Positions 52,059-63,265 are shown, numbered from the stretch's first letter. The stretch: 64,000 nt of DNA from Polynucleobacter sp. JS-Safj-400b-B2 (GCF_018881975.1 NZ_JACVPJ010000001.1:124001-188000), one strand, 5' to 3'. Notes: generated by a model from the sequence alone, not told the origin. A program made the numbers and translations.

Positions 52059-52855
52059 TGACTCGGATTCATGCATCTGCTGTAGTAGACAGTAAGGCTG
52101 AACTGGCCAGTGATGTTGAAGTTGGCCCATATTCTGTTATTGGCCCTAACGTCAAAATTGGCGCTGGCACCAAAGTAGGCTCTCATACCGTTATTGAAGG
52201 CTACACCACCATTGGCAAAGAAAATACCTTTGCCCATTTTGCTGCTATTGGCGGCCCTCCACAGGATATGAAATACCGTGGAGAGCCAACTCAATTAATC
52301 ATTGGTGACCGTAACACTATTCGCGAGTTCACGACGATTCATACTGGTACCTCGCAAGACGAAGGTATCACTCGCATTGGTAATGACAACTGGATCATGG
52401 CTTATGTTCATATTGCTCATGACTGTCAGGTTGGCAATCACACTATCTTCTCAAGTAATGCGCAAATTGCTGGGCATGTACAAGTGGAAGACTGGGCAAT
52501 CATGGGTGGTATGTCTGGAGTGCATCAATTTGTTCGTATCGGACAGCACGCTATGCTAGGTGGCGCCTCTGCCTTAGTACAAGATATCCCGCCGTTTGTG
52601 ATTGCTGCTGGAGATAAGGCGTCTCCGCACGGTATTAATGTTGAGGGATTAAAGCGTCGCGGTTTCTCAAGCGAAACAATTTCTGCTTTACGTCAAGCTT
52701 ACAAAGTACTTTATAAAGATGGCCTGAGTTTTGAAGAAGCTAAAGTAGAAATTCAAAAGATGGTGCTTGCATCATCCGCTGATGCCGCTACTACTGAAAA
52801 GCTAGCGCAGTTCCATGATTTCATTGCCGCTTCTACCCGCGGCATTATTCGGTAA
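52058..52855 (+). CDS. lpxA: UDP-N-acetylglucosamine acyltransferase
   Basis: A 265-residue beta-helix trimer doing the first lipid A step. Start [11 protein letters not shown]. Seen: hexapeptide repeats, the catalytic-His region [15 protein letters not shown] near 118 and [14 protein letters not shown] near 150. Confidence 0.97.
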   Translation: MTRIHASAVVDSKAELASDVEVGPYSVIGPNVKIGAGTKVGSHTVIEGYTTIGKENTFAHFAAIGGPPQDMKYRGEPTQLIIGDRNTIREFTTIHTGTSQDEGITRIGNDNWIMAYVHIAHDCQVGNHTIFSSNAQIAGHVQVEDWAIMGGMSGVHQFVRIGQHAMLGGASALVQDIPPFVIAAGDKASPHGINVEGLKRRGFSSETISALRQAYKVLYKDGLSFEEAKVEIQKMVLASSADAATTEKLAQFHDFIAASTRGIIR

Positions 52856-52865
52856 CGGAATTACT

Positions 52866-54071
52866 TTGCCAAAGTTAGCTTGTGTAGCTGGCGAACCTTC
52901 TGGTGATCTATTGGCGGCGCCAGTTCTTAGTGCGCTGAACCAAATACCAGACATGTCTGGCCTTGACGTCTATGGCATTGGCGGTCCCCGCATGCAGGCC
53001 GAGGGCATGCGCTCTGATTGGCCTATGGAAACCTTGAGTGTGCGAGGTTACGTTGAGGCTATCAAGCAACTTCCAGCGATTCTGAAGCTTCGTAAAGAAC
53101 TCATTCAAAACCTCCTCAATGAAGACAGGCCCGACGTCTATCTTGGAATTGATGCGCCTGACTTTAACTTAGGCGTTGAGTTGGAGTTGCGTAAGGCAGG
53201 TATTCCAACTTTACATTTCGTATCCCCCTCAATCTGGGCTTGGCGGGCAGGGCGCATTAAGAAGATATCCCAAGCGGTAGAGCGCATGCTCTGCATCTTC
53301 CCCTTTGAAACAGAAATCTATGACAAAGCTGGCGTTACGTCTACATATGTGGGGCACCCATTGGCCAGCGAGATTCCACTTGAGCCAAATATTGAGCAAG
53401 CGCGAGAAAAATTAACTCAACACCTCCAAATTCCCGCCGCCTCACTTGAGGGTTTGGTAATTGCTGTCTTACCTGGAAGTCGTGGTTCTGAGATTGAATT
53501 GATTGCCCCAGTCTTTTTTGAAACTATGCTGTTATTGAGTAATAGACTAAAAGGCCAAAAGCTTAATTTCTTAATTCCTGTAGCTACTCCAAGACTGCGT
53601 GAGCCCCTTGTGCAGCTTTTGCTTAAAGCAAAAAATAGCAATCCAGATATTCAGATTCATCTACTGGATGGGATGGCTGATGAAGTGCTGGAAGCTTCCG
53701 ACGTAGTATTAATCGCAAGCGGCACAGCTACCTTACAAGCCGCTTTGTGGAAAAAACCGATGGTGATTTCTTATAAGGTGCCTTGGTTGACGGCTCAGAT
53801 TATGAAGCGCCAAGGTTATCTTCCATATGTAGGTTTGCCAAATATTCTTTGCGGCGAGTTTGTTGTACCAGAGCTTTTACAGCATGATGCTACGCCTGAA
53901 AAATTAGCCAATGCCGTACAAGAGTGGATAGAGCATCCAACTAAAGTTACCAAACTCAAAGAACGTTTCGCACAAATGCACGAAACTTTGCGTCGTCCTA
54001 CGGGTTTGTTGGTTGCGCAAGCGATAGCTCAGACGATCGCCAATAATCGCAAAAAGCAAGTAAGCGCATGA
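52866..54071 (+). CDS. lpxB: lipid-A-disaccharide synthase
   Basis: A 401-residue glycosyltransferase joining two lipid A units. TTG 52866 ([17 protein letters not shown]) is chosen because it gives the normal start and lies 10 bases after lpxA, with ACGGAA before it; a longer frame overlapping lpxA is unlikely. Seen: [12 protein letters not shown] near 120 and LPGSRGSEI near 200. Overlaps rnhB by ATGA. Confidence 0.95.
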   Translation: MPKLACVAGEPSGDLLAAPVLSALNQIPDMSGLDVYGIGGPRMQAEGMRSDWPMETLSVRGYVEAIKQLPAILKLRKELIQNLLNEDRPDVYLGIDAPDFNLGVELELRKAGIPTLHFVSPSIWAWRAGRIKKISQAVERMLCIFPFETEIYDKAGVTSTYVGHPLASEIPLEPNIEQAREKLTQHLQIPAASLEGLVIAVLPGSRGSEIELIAPVFFETMLLLSNRLKGQKLNFLIPVATPRLREPLVQLLLKAKNSNPDIQIHLLDGMADEVLEASDVVLIASGTATLQAALWKKPMVISYKVPWLTAQIMKRQGYLPYVGLPNILCGEFVVPELLQHDATPEKLANAVQEWIEHPTKVTKLKERFAQMHETLRRPTGLLVAQAIAQTIANNRKKQVSA

Positions 54072-54661
54072 GCCTCATTTGGGTTTGCGGTGTAGATGAA
54101 GCCGGGCGTGGACCATTGGTTGGTGCAGTAGTTGCTGGTGCCGTAGTGCTTGATCCCAATAATCCAATTGAAGGTTTAAAAGATTCTAAGAAGTTAACTG
54201 CTGCTCGCCGTGAATATCTCTATGAACAAATCATGGAAAAGGCAAAAGCTTGGGGTGTTGGTGAAGCCAGCCCAGTTGAAATCGATGAGATTAATATTTT
54301 GCAGGCTACGATGCTGGCAATGCGTAGGGCAATCGAAGATCTCACCACTCGCTTAGGCACTTGGCCTGATAAAGCATTGATTGATGGCAATCGCTGTCCA
54401 GAATTGCCGATTGCTGCAGAAGCGATTGTGAAGGGTGACTCTAAAGAGCCTGCAATTTCAGCTGCTTCGATCGTAGCTAAAGTAACGCGTGACCGACAGA
54501 TGCAAATATTGCATGAGCGCCACCCAGAATATGGATTTGCACAACATATGGGTTATCCAACGGAAGCCCATTTTGCAGCCCTGAAACAATTTGGCGCATG
54601 TGATCAACATAGAAGAAGTTTTTCGCCGGTGCGAAAAGTTCTAGAAAACCAAAGCCACTAA
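54068..54661 (+). CDS. rnhB: ribonuclease HII
   Basis: A 197-residue nuclease cutting RNA-DNA hybrids and single ribonucleotides. Catalytic residues appear in [22 protein letters not shown] (Asp-Glu), DGNRCP near 100 and [12 protein letters not shown] near 138. Coupled to lpxB, 3 bases before the methyltransferase gene. Confidence 0.97.
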   Translation: MSLIWVCGVDEAGRGPLVGAVVAGAVVLDPNNPIEGLKDSKKLTAARREYLYEQIMEKAKAWGVGEASPVEIDEINILQATMLAMRRAIEDLTTRLGTWPDKALIDGNRCPELPIAAEAIVKGDSKEPAISAASIVAKVTRDRQMQILHERHPEYGFAQHMGYPTEAHFAALKQFGACDQHRRSFSPVRKVLENQSH

Positions 54662-54664
54662 GCC

Positions 54665-55489
54665 ATGGACTTTGATCTCATTACCTCCAAAGAGAATCCT
54701 CTGTTTAAAGAGATTCGTAATCTACAGGCTACTGGCTCTAAAGGGCAGAAGGCTAGGCTAGCGAGTGGCCAAGCTTTGTTGGAAGGTATTCATCTGGTTC
54801 AGACTTGGGTGGGTGATCCAGCTTTAAGAATCCTTCTAACCTCTGAAGTGGGTTTGAAGAACATGGAAATCTCTCAAGCGGTTTATGAGCACCTAGAAAT
54901 TTGTCCTGAGACTAAAGTATTTCAGTTGGATAGTGATCTGTGGGATTTACTGAGTGACTTAGTAAATGCGCCGCATATTGCTGGGCTCTTAGATCTTCCT
55001 AAATCAACGATTACTCCACCACAATCGATTTCGACACTTGCTGGTGATGTGGTGATATTAGATCGAGTACAAGATGCCGGTAACGTAGGTTCAATTCTGC
55101 GAACCGCAGCTGCCGCTGGCTTTACTCAAGTGATTGCTTTATCTGGTTGTGCGCATTTATGGTCCACCAAGGTATTGCGCGCAGGTATGGGCGCCCACAA
55201 ACTGCTAGATTTATATGAGGGTTGGTCTAACCAACAAGTATTGAGTGCAGTCACTGCACCCTTATTGGCAACTACCGCAGATGCAGAACAAGACCTTTAT
55301 TCCCTAAAAAAAGAGCTGCTGCATCCAGTTGCTTGGGTAATGGGTAGTGAGGGGCAGGGCGTATCAGAGGATTTACTTGCGCAAGCCAAAGGTATCTCTA
55401 TCCCAATTGATCCAAGAGTGGAATCGCTTAATGTCTCAACGGCAGCGGCAGTATGTCTATTTGAGACTGTGCGTGTTAGGCGTACTTAA
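54665..55489 (+). CDS. TrmH/SpoU family RNA methyltransferase
   Basis: A 274-residue SPOUT enzyme that methylates ribose in tRNA or rRNA. Seen: an N-terminal RNA-binding part, then LDRVQDAGNVGSILRTAAAAGF near 135-156 (motif 1), VMGSEGQGVSED near 218 (motif 2) and IPIDPRVESLNVSTAAAVCLFE near 240 (motif 3). Which RNA it modifies cannot be told. Confidence 0.9.
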   Translation: MDFDLITSKENPLFKEIRNLQATGSKGQKARLASGQALLEGIHLVQTWVGDPALRILLTSEVGLKNMEISQAVYEHLEICPETKVFQLDSDLWDLLSDLVNAPHIAGLLDLPKSTITPPQSISTLAGDVVILDRVQDAGNVGSILRTAAAAGFTQVIALSGCAHLWSTKVLRAGMGAHKLLDLYEGWSNQQVLSAVTAPLLATTADAEQDLYSLKKELLHPVAWVMGSEGQGVSEDLLAQAKGISIPIDPRVESLNVSTAAAVCLFETVRVRRT

Positions 55490-55505
55490 TCCACAGACCT
55501 AAAAC

Positions 55506-56333
55506 TTAGCCTAGTATCGTTTTATCTGACTTAATAGCCTGCAGTACGGTGGTGGCAATTTCTTCAATGGACTTGCTAGTGGTGAGCACCCAAGGAATAG
55601 ATTGTTTTTTCATCATCGCTGTTGCTTCATTAATTTCATAACGGCAATTTTCTAGCTTGGCGTAATTACTGCCTGGTCTGCGTTCATTCCGTATTTCTGA
55701 GAGTCGCTCAGCATCAATCATCAGACCAAAGATCTTCTGGCGATAGGGCATCAAATCTTTAGGTAGCTGCCCGCGTTCAAAGTCTTCGGGAATCAGGGGG
55801 TAGTTTGCCGCTTTTAATCCGTACTGCATTGCAAGGTAAAGGCTGGTTGGCGTTTTACCTACTCGGGAGATGCCAAGCAGAATGACGTCGGCTTCAGCCA
55901 GGTTTTGGTTGGATTGACCATCGTCATGGGCTAAGGAATAGTTAATCGCCTCAATACGGTTCTTATAGGCCTCGGTATCTGCATTGTGGTGGAGGCGGTT
56001 CATGGCGTGGGTAGATTTCATGCCCAAAGCGGCTTCTAATGGGGCCACAAAAGTCTGGAACATGTCCAGGATCAGGCCATTTGCCTTGCCAACAATGGCA
56101 TTGAGCTCAGAGTTCACCAAAGTGGTGAAAACAATCGGCTGGATACCATATTTGTTGGCCGCCTGGTTAATGCTGCTAACGGCGTCATGGGCCTTATCGG
56201 TACTATCCACAAAAGGCACCCTAATGTGCTTAAAAGTGGCCTCAAATTGAGCCAAAATCGACTGGCTGAAGTTATCGGCGGTAATGCCGGTGCCGTCAGA
56301 GACAATAAAAACAATGCGGGTTTCGTTAGACAT
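55506..56333 (-). CDS. ppsR: PEP synthase regulatory protein (kinase/pyrophosphorylase)
   Basis: A 275-residue DUF299-type enzyme that phosphorylates or dephosphorylates PEP synthase. Seen: FIVSDGTGITADNFSQSIL at residue 9 and the P-loop GISRVGKTPTSLYLAMQYG near 152. Divergent from ppsA, its target, as usual. Confidence 0.96.
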   Translation of the reverse strand: MSNETRIVFIVSDGTGITADNFSQSILAQFEATFKHIRVPFVDSTDKAHDAVSSINQAANKYGIQPIVFTTLVNSELNAIVGKANGLILDMFQTFVAPLEAALGMKSTHAMNRLHHNADTEAYKNRIEAINYSLAHDDGQSNQNLAEADVILLGISRVGKTPTSLYLAMQYGLKAANYPLIPEDFERGQLPKDLMPYRQKIFGLMIDAERLSEIRNERRPGSNYAKLENCRYEINEATAMMKKQSIPWVLTTSKSIEEIATTVLQAIKSDKTILG

Positions 56334-56439
56334 GGATTTGGCTTAAAAGTCAGGGTCAGCACTACAATAGAATCATATTAAAGCATGCCCCGTTTAGGGT
56401 GGCCGCTATACCAGTTTCCTTATCTTTTGAGAGTATTTT

Positions 56440-58845
56440 ATGTCCAACCAACAGCAACAAAATAGCAGTATGACTGATGCCTATGTTTTGCCTTTTGAGC
56501 AACTTCGCATGACTGATGTTGAATCAGTCGGCGGTAAGAATGCTTCCTTAGGAGAGATGATTTCTCAATTAGCGTCTAATGGGGTTCGTGTTCCAACAGG
56601 TTTTGCAACTACTGCATTAGCATTCCGTGATTTTCTAAGTCACAACAATTTGACTGAGCGTATTCAACAGCGTTTAGAAGGTTTAAATATTGATGATGTG
56701 CGTGCCTTAGCGCAAGCTGGTGCAGAAATTCGTAACTGGATAGAGACAGCGCCCTTTCAGCCAAAGTTAGACGAAGAGATTCGTAAAGCATTCGCAGTTC
56801 TAGATGATTCTGGCAAAGGTTCATTTGCCGTTCGATCTTCAGCAACCGCAGAGGACTTACCAGATGCTTCATTTGCAGGGCAACAAGAAACTTTCTTGAA
56901 CGTCGAAGGTATTGATGATGTTCTGAAGAAGATTCGTGAAGTATTTGCTTCTCTGTATAACGATCGCGCTATCTCCTACCGTGTTCACAAGGGCTTTGCC
57001 CACGCTGAAGTGGCTTTATCCGCTGGTATTCAGCGCATGGTGCGTTCAGACTTAGGTGCTGCTGGAGTGATGTTCACGCTGGATACCGAGTCTGGATTTG
57101 AGGATGTGGTTTTCATTACCTCTAGCTATGGCTTGGGTGAGACTGTGGTACAGGGTGCAGTAAACCCAGACGAGTTTTATGTATTTAAAACTACCTTAGC
57201 GCAGGATAAGAAAGCAATCATTCGCCGCTCCTTAGGTTCTAAGTTAATTCAGATGCAGTTCGCTCCTAAGGGCTCTGCAGAAAAAGTGCAAACTGTTGAT
57301 GTCACTCCAGAAAAGCGCAATCGTTTTTCTTTAGAAGATGCAGATATCACTGAGTTAGCTAAATATGCTGTGATTATTGAGAAACACTACGGTCGTCCAA
57401 TGGACATCGAGTGGGGTAAAGATGGTCAAGACGGTCGCATCTATATTCTCCAAGCTCGCCCTGAGACTGTAAAGAGTCAGGCTGCTGGCCAAGTAGAGAT
57501 GCGCTATAAATTAAAAGGCAGCTCAAAGGTATTGGCAAAAGGTCGCGCAATCGGTCAAAAGATCGGTGCAGGCCCTGTGCGTATTATTCGTGACCCAAGT
57601 GAGATGGATCGCGTTCAGCCAGGTGACGTATTGGTTGCTGATATGACTGATCCTAATTGGGAGCCAGTAATGAAGCGTGCTTCTGCGATTGTGACCAATC
57701 GTGGTGGACGTACTTGCCATGCAGCGATTATTGCCCGTGAATTAGGCGTACCTGCGGTTGTTGGTTGCGGTGATGCAACCGAGCATTTACAAGATGGCAT
57801 GATGGTAACGGTTTCTTGCGCCGAAGGTGATGAAGGTCATATTTATGATGGCTTGATTGAAACCGAAGTCACTGAAGTATCTCGCGGTGTATTGCCTGAG
57901 ATTCCAGTGAAGATCACCATGAATATTGGTAATCCTCAATTAGCATTTGATTTCTGCCAAATTCCAAATGCAGGTGTTGGCTTAGCCCGTCTTGAGTTCA
58001 TCATCAATAACTACATCGGTGTACATCCACGCGCAGTATTAGAATATCCAAATATTGATCCTGATCTGAAGCGTGCAGTTGAGAGCGTGGCCCGAGGTTA
58101 CGCTAGTCCACGTCAGTTCTACGAAGATAAATTGGTCGAAGGTGTTGCAACGATTGCCGCAGCATTCTATCCAAAGCCAGTGATCGTTCGTTTGTCAGAT
58201 TTCAAATCCAATGAATATAAGAAGCTCATTGGTGGATCACGTTACGAGCCAGATGAAGAGAATCCAATGTTAGGATTCCGCGGTGCATCACGTTACGTTT
58301 CTGAAGACTTTGGTGAAGCCTTTGCTCTCGAGTGCGCAGCTATGAAGCGCGTGCGTGAAGACATGGGCTTAGACAATGTAGAAATCATGGTTCCGTTTGT
58401 ACGCACTATCAATCAGGCAAAGCGTGTGATCGATATGATGGAGAAGTTTGGTCTCAAGCGTGGTGTTAATGGTTTGCGCCTCATCATGATGTGTGAGATT
58501 CCATCTAATGCTATTTTGGCTGATCAGTTCCTTGAATACTTTGATGGTTTCTCAATCGGTTCAAACGACATGACTCAATTAACCCTGGGCCTAGATCGTG
58601 ACTCCGGTATGGAATTGTTAGCTATCGACTTTGATGAACGTGATCCAGCGGTAGAGTTCATGATTGCTCGTTCAATTGATGCCTGCCGTAAACAAAATAA
58701 ATATGTTGGTATTTGCGGTCAAGGCCCTTCAGATCACCCAGACTTTGCTCGTTGGTTAGTTGAGAAAGGCATTACCTCAATCTCATTAAATCCTGATAGC
58801 GTAGTGGCTACTTGGGAGATGTTAGGTAAGAATTTAAAAGCCTAA
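56440..58845 (+). CDS. ppsA: phosphoenolpyruvate synthase
   Basis: An 801-residue enzyme making PEP from pyruvate and ATP for gluconeogenesis. Order: ATP-grasp N-terminal ([35 protein letters not shown]); phosphohistidine domain with [21 protein letters not shown] near 424; PEP-binding barrel with the C-terminal [11 protein letters not shown]. Preceded by a 106-base region shared with ppsR and followed by a terminator. Confidence 0.97.
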   Translation: MSNQQQQNSSMTDAYVLPFEQLRMTDVESVGGKNASLGEMISQLASNGVRVPTGFATTALAFRDFLSHNNLTERIQQRLEGLNIDDVRALAQAGAEIRNWIETAPFQPKLDEEIRKAFAVLDDSGKGSFAVRSSATAEDLPDASFAGQQETFLNVEGIDDVLKKIREVFASLYNDRAISYRVHKGFAHAEVALSAGIQRMVRSDLGAAGVMFTLDTESGFEDVVFITSSYGLGETVVQGAVNPDEFYVFKTTLAQDKKAIIRRSLGSKLIQMQFAPKGSAEKVQTVDVTPEKRNRFSLEDADITELAKYAVIIEKHYGRPMDIEWGKDGQDGRIYILQARPETVKSQAAGQVEMRYKLKGSSKVLAKGRAIGQKIGAGPVRIIRDPSEMDRVQPGDVLVADMTDPNWEPVMKRASAIVTNRGGRTCHAAIIARELGVPAVVGCGDATEHLQDGMMVTVSCAEGDEGHIYDGLIETEVTEVSRGVLPEIPVKITMNIGNPQLAFDFCQIPNAGVGLARLEFIINNYIGVHPRAVLEYPNIDPDLKRAVESVARGYASPRQFYEDKLVEGVATIAAAFYPKPVIVRLSDFKSNEYKKLIGGSRYEPDEENPMLGFRGASRYVSEDFGEAFALECAAMKRVREDMGLDNVEIMVPFVRTINQAKRVIDMMEKFGLKRGVNGLRLIMMCEIPSNAILADQFLEYFDGFSIGSNDMTQLTLGLDRDSGMELLAIDFDERDPAVEFMIARSIDACRKQNKYVGICGQGPSDHPDFARWLVEKGITSISLNPDSVVATWEMLGKNLKA

Positions 58846-58868
58846 ACCAAAACGGATAGCGTCAAAGC

Positions 58869-58897
58869 AAAAGGCCTAGATTTTTTCTAGGCCTTTT
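58869..58897. terminator. bidirectional terminator between ppsA and the Anbu operon
   Basis: AAAAGGCCTAGA pairs with TCTAGGCCTTTT, with a T run on both strands. It can end ppsA and the minus-strand operon that ends at 58938. Confidence 0.9.
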
Positions 58898-58937
58898 TGT
58901 TTATAAATGCAGCTAGCGCTTCATCATTATTGGAGAC

Positions 58938-59834
58938 TTACTTTTTCTTTACAGCTACCTTCCTCGGCACCACTTTCTTTACTGCCTTCTTTACGGGAGT
59001 GGCCTTAGTTGTTCTTGTAGCCTTTTGAGCTCTCGCCTTAGATGGCGGATGATTTATTGGAACAATCCCCATTTTTTTAGCGGGAGTAGAGATGTCACTC
59101 GACTTATTGGCGCCGCTCCAACTTGGTTCCGCTATGGAGTTAAAAGCCTCGCGTAGCTTATCGCCCCATGCTTGATGAATCATTGCGAAATAAGGGTTTG
59201 CATCATCTAGAGTAACGAGCTTAGTGGCTTTTAGAGAATTTTTTTCGTAAACCAGCATATCCAAAGGCAGCCCAACTGAAATATTACTTTTCAGAGTCGA
59301 ATCCATGGAGATTAGGGCGCACTTGGTTGCTAGGTTAAGTGGTGTATTGAAATTGAGTACTCGGTCTAAGATGGGCTTTCCATATTTGGATTCGCCAATC
59401 TGGAAATAGCAAGTCTCGGGTGTAGCTTCAATAAAGTTTCCTGCTGAGTAAATATTAAATAAGCGCGGTTTCTCTCCTTTCACTTGGCCACCAAAAATCA
59501 TATTGCAATTAAATTCGAGTCCTGCTTTTTCAAGGGCTATATGATCTCGTTCATAAACTTGTTTGATGGCATCACCCACAACAACTGCAGCTTCATATGA
59601 GTTTTTGGCTGTCCATAGGTTCTTGCCCTTAAAAAGCTGTCCTTGAAGCAGAATTTCCTTAACAGACTGGGTAATAGCAAGGTTGCCAGCACTCAATAGG
59701 GTAAAGAAGCGATCCTTGTTTTGAAACAAAGACATCTTTCTAAAGGAGCCAATTTGGTCTACGCCAGCATTTGTCCTGGTGTCGGATAAGAAAACAAGAC
59801 CATCTTTTAGGCAAAGCCCAACGCAATACGTCAT
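58938..59834 (-). CDS. Anbu family peptidase with Lys-rich tail
   Basis: A proteasome-like Ntn-hydrolase of 298 residues. MTYCVGLCLKDGLVFLSDTRTNAGVD gives Thr2 as likely nucleophile after Met removal; GNLAITQSV and the domain end near 245 fit Anbu. Then a tail of about 50 residues rich in Lys, Ala and Pro (KATRTTKATPVKKAVKK) resembling histone H1 or AlgP, not usual for the family. Last gene of a four-gene unit with transglutaminase-like, alpha-E and ATP-grasp proteins. Substrate unknown. Confidence 0.85.
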   Translation of the reverse strand: MTYCVGLCLKDGLVFLSDTRTNAGVDQIGSFRKMSLFQNKDRFFTLLSAGNLAITQSVKEILLQGQLFKGKNLWTAKNSYEAAVVVGDAIKQVYERDHIALEKAGLEFNCNMIFGGQVKGEKPRLFNIYSAGNFIEATPETCYFQIGESKYGKPILDRVLNFNTPLNLATKCALISMDSTLKSNISVGLPLDMLVYEKNSLKATKLVTLDDANPYFAMIHQAWGDKLREAFNSIAEPSWSGANKSSDISTPAKKMGIVPINHPPSKARAQKATRTTKATPVKKAVKKVVPRKVAVKKK

Positions 59835-59890
59835 ACACAGACCCTCTTCATTATTTCTTGGAATTATCTCTTAAATAACCCAGAGGGTTG

Positions 59891-60688
59891 CTATGGCAAC
59901 TGTTGAATAGAAATGTTGGCGCTGAGTTCTTCTCCCCCGCCGCCAGAGCGCACCCCTTTAACAGGAGCGGCAGAATAATAGTCTCTACCAATGGCAAGGC
60001 GAATATGACGTGAGTCAACTAGGCAGGCATGGGTGATATCTACGCCAGTCCAGATGCCTTTATCTATATCGCTGCAAAAGTCGATCCAAGCATGGCTAGC
60101 AAGATTTGGAGACTCCTCTGCAAAGAAATAACCGCTGACATATCGCGCCGGAATTCCAGAGGCGCGGCATAGACTCAACATAATGTGCGCATGATCTTGG
60201 CAAACACCAGATTTCATGGCAAAGGATTGGGCTGCAGTCGTGGCAAAGTTCGTTTGGCCAGGAGAGTACACAATCAAGCCTTGAACTGCCTCAGCAAGTT
60301 TTAGCACTTGATCAACAGAATTTTTCTTTGGAATGCCATACGAGAAATATTCCAACATTTCATCTGTAGATTCAGTAAGATTTGTTTGCTGCAAAAGATA
60401 GTAAGGCGAAACTGCTTTAGCATCATCGACAAACTCAAATGCATCTTGTGTATGCACTTCACCTTCAGCCTCAATCATCATTGAGGTATAAGGACTTTCC
60501 TGCACAAATACACTGCAAAGATTGCCAAAAGTATCTATAGAGCTGGATGCTTTAATTGGCGTGCTAACTCTCCATTTATCTACCTGTTGACCCGCTAGAG
60601 TGGGAGGCGTCAAGCGCAATTCTTGTATTGAATAACGCACCGGTGTTTCATAGCGATATTCTGTGCGATGGCGAATTTTAAGATGCAT
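59891..60688 (-). CDS. transglutaminase-like protein, Anbu operon
   Basis: A 265-residue protein. An N-terminal beta domain (MHLKIRHRTEYRYETPVRYS), then the papain-like core with Cys in SGVCQDHAHIMLSLCRASGIPARYVSGY, His in SHAWIDF and Asp in VDITHACL. These are the catalytic triad positions, so it may be a cysteine protease or amide-forming enzyme on the peptide made by the ATP-grasp partner. Confidence 0.87.
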   Translation of the reverse strand: MHLKIRHRTEYRYETPVRYSIQELRLTPPTLAGQQVDKWRVSTPIKASSSIDTFGNLCSVFVQESPYTSMMIEAEGEVHTQDAFEFVDDAKAVSPYYLLQQTNLTESTDEMLEYFSYGIPKKNSVDQVLKLAEAVQGLIVYSPGQTNFATTAAQSFAMKSGVCQDHAHIMLSLCRASGIPARYVSGYFFAEESPNLASHAWIDFCSDIDKGIWTGVDITHACLVDSRHIRLAIGRDYYSAAPVKGVRSGGGGEELSANISIQQLP

Positions 60689-60705
60689 ATAGTCTTTGTA
60701 ATTTC

Positions 60706-61683
60706 TTAGGCAACAGCAAGTGGAATGAGATAAGCATTGCTAAACTCATCGGCTATGTAGTTAATGCGCTCTAAGAAAGCCTCAATAAATTCTTCCAGGC
60801 CTTGCTCAAATACCTCATCAATATCAGAGTAATCCAAGCTTGCCTTGAGCTTTCCAAGCAAACGCTCAATTTCTTTGGATTGCTGATTCTTGACTTCGGA
60901 AATGAGGGGGATTAACTCATTGACGCAGGATACCAAGGAGCGAGGCATCTGTTTATTGAAGATGAGTAGTTGTGCAACTTGTTTTGGTGTGACTTGATCA
61001 GAATAAATTTGACGATAGATCTCAAATGCGGAGACAGAGCGCAGTAAAGCTGCCCAGTGATAGAAGTCAAAGAAGTTGACCCCTGATCCTTCATTACTGC
61101 CTTTATTTGGGTTTAATACTTTGAGCGCTGCCTGATCTTCATATTTAGTTTGAAGGATACGAGCGGTATTATCGGCACGCTCTAATAGGGTTCCGACGCT
61201 TATAAAGTAAAAGGCTTCGTTCTTTAGCATCGTTCCATAAAGCACGCCTCTAAATAAATGGCAGCGGTGTTTCACCCACTCTAGTAGACGGCTAGGATCG
61301 GCTTGATGTCTTGCTTCTAAGATGCGCTGCAGCTCAAGCCAAGTAGTATTTTGGGTTTCCCAAACTTCGGAAGTAATCTTGCCGCGAATAACGCGAGCAT
61401 TTTCTCGTGCCGCATATAAACAGGAGACGATGCTGGAGGGATTGCTGGTTTCATAAATCATGAAATCCAGAGCATTCTCACGATTAACGACATCGTATTT
61501 GCTGAGGAAGGCTTCTTCCAACTTAGAGATCGTGAGTAGTTTTTTCCAGCTCTGTTCTAAAAACTCTGCAGGCTGCGGCAGTAGGGAGGTTTGATGGTTT
61601 ACATCGAGCATGCGGGCAGTATTCTCTGCGCGCTCTGTGTAACGGGCCATCCAATAAAGACAATCAGCGGTACGACTCAACAT
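60706..61683 (-). CDS. alpha-E domain protein, Anbu operon
   Basis: A 325-residue all-helical protein. MLSRTADCLYWMARYTERAENTARMLD is the standard opening. The alpha-E domain occurs only with circularly permuted ATP-grasp and transglutaminase partners in a peptide-type system; biochemical role is unknown. Separated by 17 bases from the transglutaminase-like gene. Confidence 0.88.
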   Translation of the reverse strand: MLSRTADCLYWMARYTERAENTARMLDVNHQTSLLPQPAEFLEQSWKKLLTISKLEEAFLSKYDVVNRENALDFMIYETSNPSSIVSCLYAARENARVIRGKITSEVWETQNTTWLELQRILEARHQADPSRLLEWVKHRCHLFRGVLYGTMLKNEAFYFISVGTLLERADNTARILQTKYEDQAALKVLNPNKGSNEGSGVNFFDFYHWAALLRSVSAFEIYRQIYSDQVTPKQVAQLLIFNKQMPRSLVSCVNELIPLISEVKNQQSKEIERLLGKLKASLDYSDIDEVFEQGLEEFIEAFLERINYIADEFSNAYLIPLAVA

Positions 61684-61709
61684 ATTTTCTTATTCCCCAT
61701 ACTCTTCAC

Positions 61710-63122
61710 TCACTCTTCCAATACCCAGGTATCTTTAGTTCCGCCACCTTGGGAGGAATTCACTACTAAAGAACCTTCTTTGAGTGCAACCCTAGTCAAT
61801 CCACCAGGAACCATCTTGATAGTCTTACCTGAGAGAACAAAGGGTCTTAAGTCGATATGCCTTGGTGCAACGCCTGACTCAACAAAGGTAGGGCAGGTGG
61901 ATAGCGCCAATGTAGGTTGCGCAATATATTTATCTGGATTGGCGATAAGGTGAGTTCTGAATTCTTCAATCTCTGCTTTGGTTGATGCTGGACCAACTAA
62001 CATGCCATATCCACCGGCACCATGAGTCAATTTCACTACCAACTGATCCAGATTGGCTAATGTATAAGCTAAGTCATCTGCCTTACGACACTGGAATGTC
62101 GGAACATTATTGAGGATTGGTTTCTCACCAAGATAAAACTCGATCATCTTTGGAACGTATGGGTAGATGGATTTATCATCAGCGATGCCGGTACCAATTG
62201 CATTGGCTAATGTCACATTGCCGGCACGATGTGCAGATAAAAGCCCTGCAACGCCTAAAGTGGAATCAGAGCGGAATGCTAATGGATCTAAGAAATCATC
62301 ATCAACACGACGGTAGATGACATCTACGCGCTCAGGTCCCTGAGTGGTACGCATAAAGACTTGTTCATTCTTCACAAATAAGTCCTTACCTTCCACTAAC
62401 TCAACGCCCATCTGTTGCGCGAGGTAGCTGTGCTCAAAGTAAGCAGAGTTATACATGCCTGGAGTTAGCACAACGACGTTTGGTTTTTTAACGTCATCCG
62501 GTTTAACTGACTTGAGACATTCCAATAAAAGATCAGGGTAATGCTCTACAGGAGCAATGCGATATTTTTGAAAGAGGTCAGGGAAGAGCCGCATCATCAT
62601 CTTACGGTCTTCAACCATGTACGACACGCCAGAAGGAACGCGCAAGTTATCTTCTAAAACATAGAACTCACCTTCACCGGCGCGAACGATATCAATCCCA
62701 GCAATTTGTGCGTAGATGTCGCGCGGTATGCTGACGTTGCGCATCTCAGGGCGATATTGCGCATTGTTATAAATCTGTTCAGCTGGAACAATGCCCGCCT
62801 TAATAATGTCTTCATCGTGATACACGTCGTAGATAAAGCGATTGAGTGCTTTTACACGTTGACGTAATCCCGCTTCAAGTTGCTCCCATTCTTTGGCAGT
62901 AAAGATGCGCGGTACTTGATCGAAAGGGATGGTTCTTTCTGAACCAAGGTCATCACCATAGACAGCGAAAGTAATGCCCACTCGTCTAAAGATTAAGTCG
63001 GCTTCAGCGCGTTTGAGACCCATGAGGGAGTCGCTTTGCTGCTTCAGCCAATTGTGAAAAATTTCGTAGTGGGGACGCGCTTTGCCTGCGGCGTCGAGCA
63101 TTTCATCAAAAGGCAATTTCAT
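61710..63122 (-). CDS. circularly permuted ATP-grasp protein, Anbu operon
   Basis: A 470-residue ATP-grasp ligase of the circularly permuted type 2 group (COG2308). MKLPFDEMLDAAGKARPHYEIFH is chosen as start; a longer frame adds 25 residues without family likeness. Seen: GITFAVYGDDLGSERTIPFD near 58, YVLEDNLRVPSGVSYMVEDR near 155 and QLVVKLTHGAGGYGMLVGPA near 368. It likely forms an amide bond on a peptide later handled by its neighbours. Confidence 0.88.
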   Translation of the reverse strand: MKLPFDEMLDAAGKARPHYEIFHNWLKQQSDSLMGLKRAEADLIFRRVGITFAVYGDDLGSERTIPFDQVPRIFTAKEWEQLEAGLRQRVKALNRFIYDVYHDEDIIKAGIVPAEQIYNNAQYRPEMRNVSIPRDIYAQIAGIDIVRAGEGEFYVLEDNLRVPSGVSYMVEDRKMMMRLFPDLFQKYRIAPVEHYPDLLLECLKSVKPDDVKKPNVVVLTPGMYNSAYFEHSYLAQQMGVELVEGKDLFVKNEQVFMRTTQGPERVDVIYRRVDDDFLDPLAFRSDSTLGVAGLLSAHRAGNVTLANAIGTGIADDKSIYPYVPKMIEFYLGEKPILNNVPTFQCRKADDLAYTLANLDQLVVKLTHGAGGYGMLVGPASTKAEIEEFRTHLIANPDKYIAQPTLALSTCPTFVESGVAPRHIDLRPFVLSGKTIKMVPGGLTRVALKEGSLVVNSSQGGGTKDTWVLEE

Positions 63123-63265
63123 AACTACTAAAATAAAGCCTTTACAAGAGCTAGAAGAGATGATTTGAAGCGGCTTGGTGCTAAATTGCACCATCAAAGT
63201 GCATAAATGCTCAAATCTTTGGGCTGAGCTAGTCTAACTCAGTTTTTAAGGGCTTAGACGAGAAA

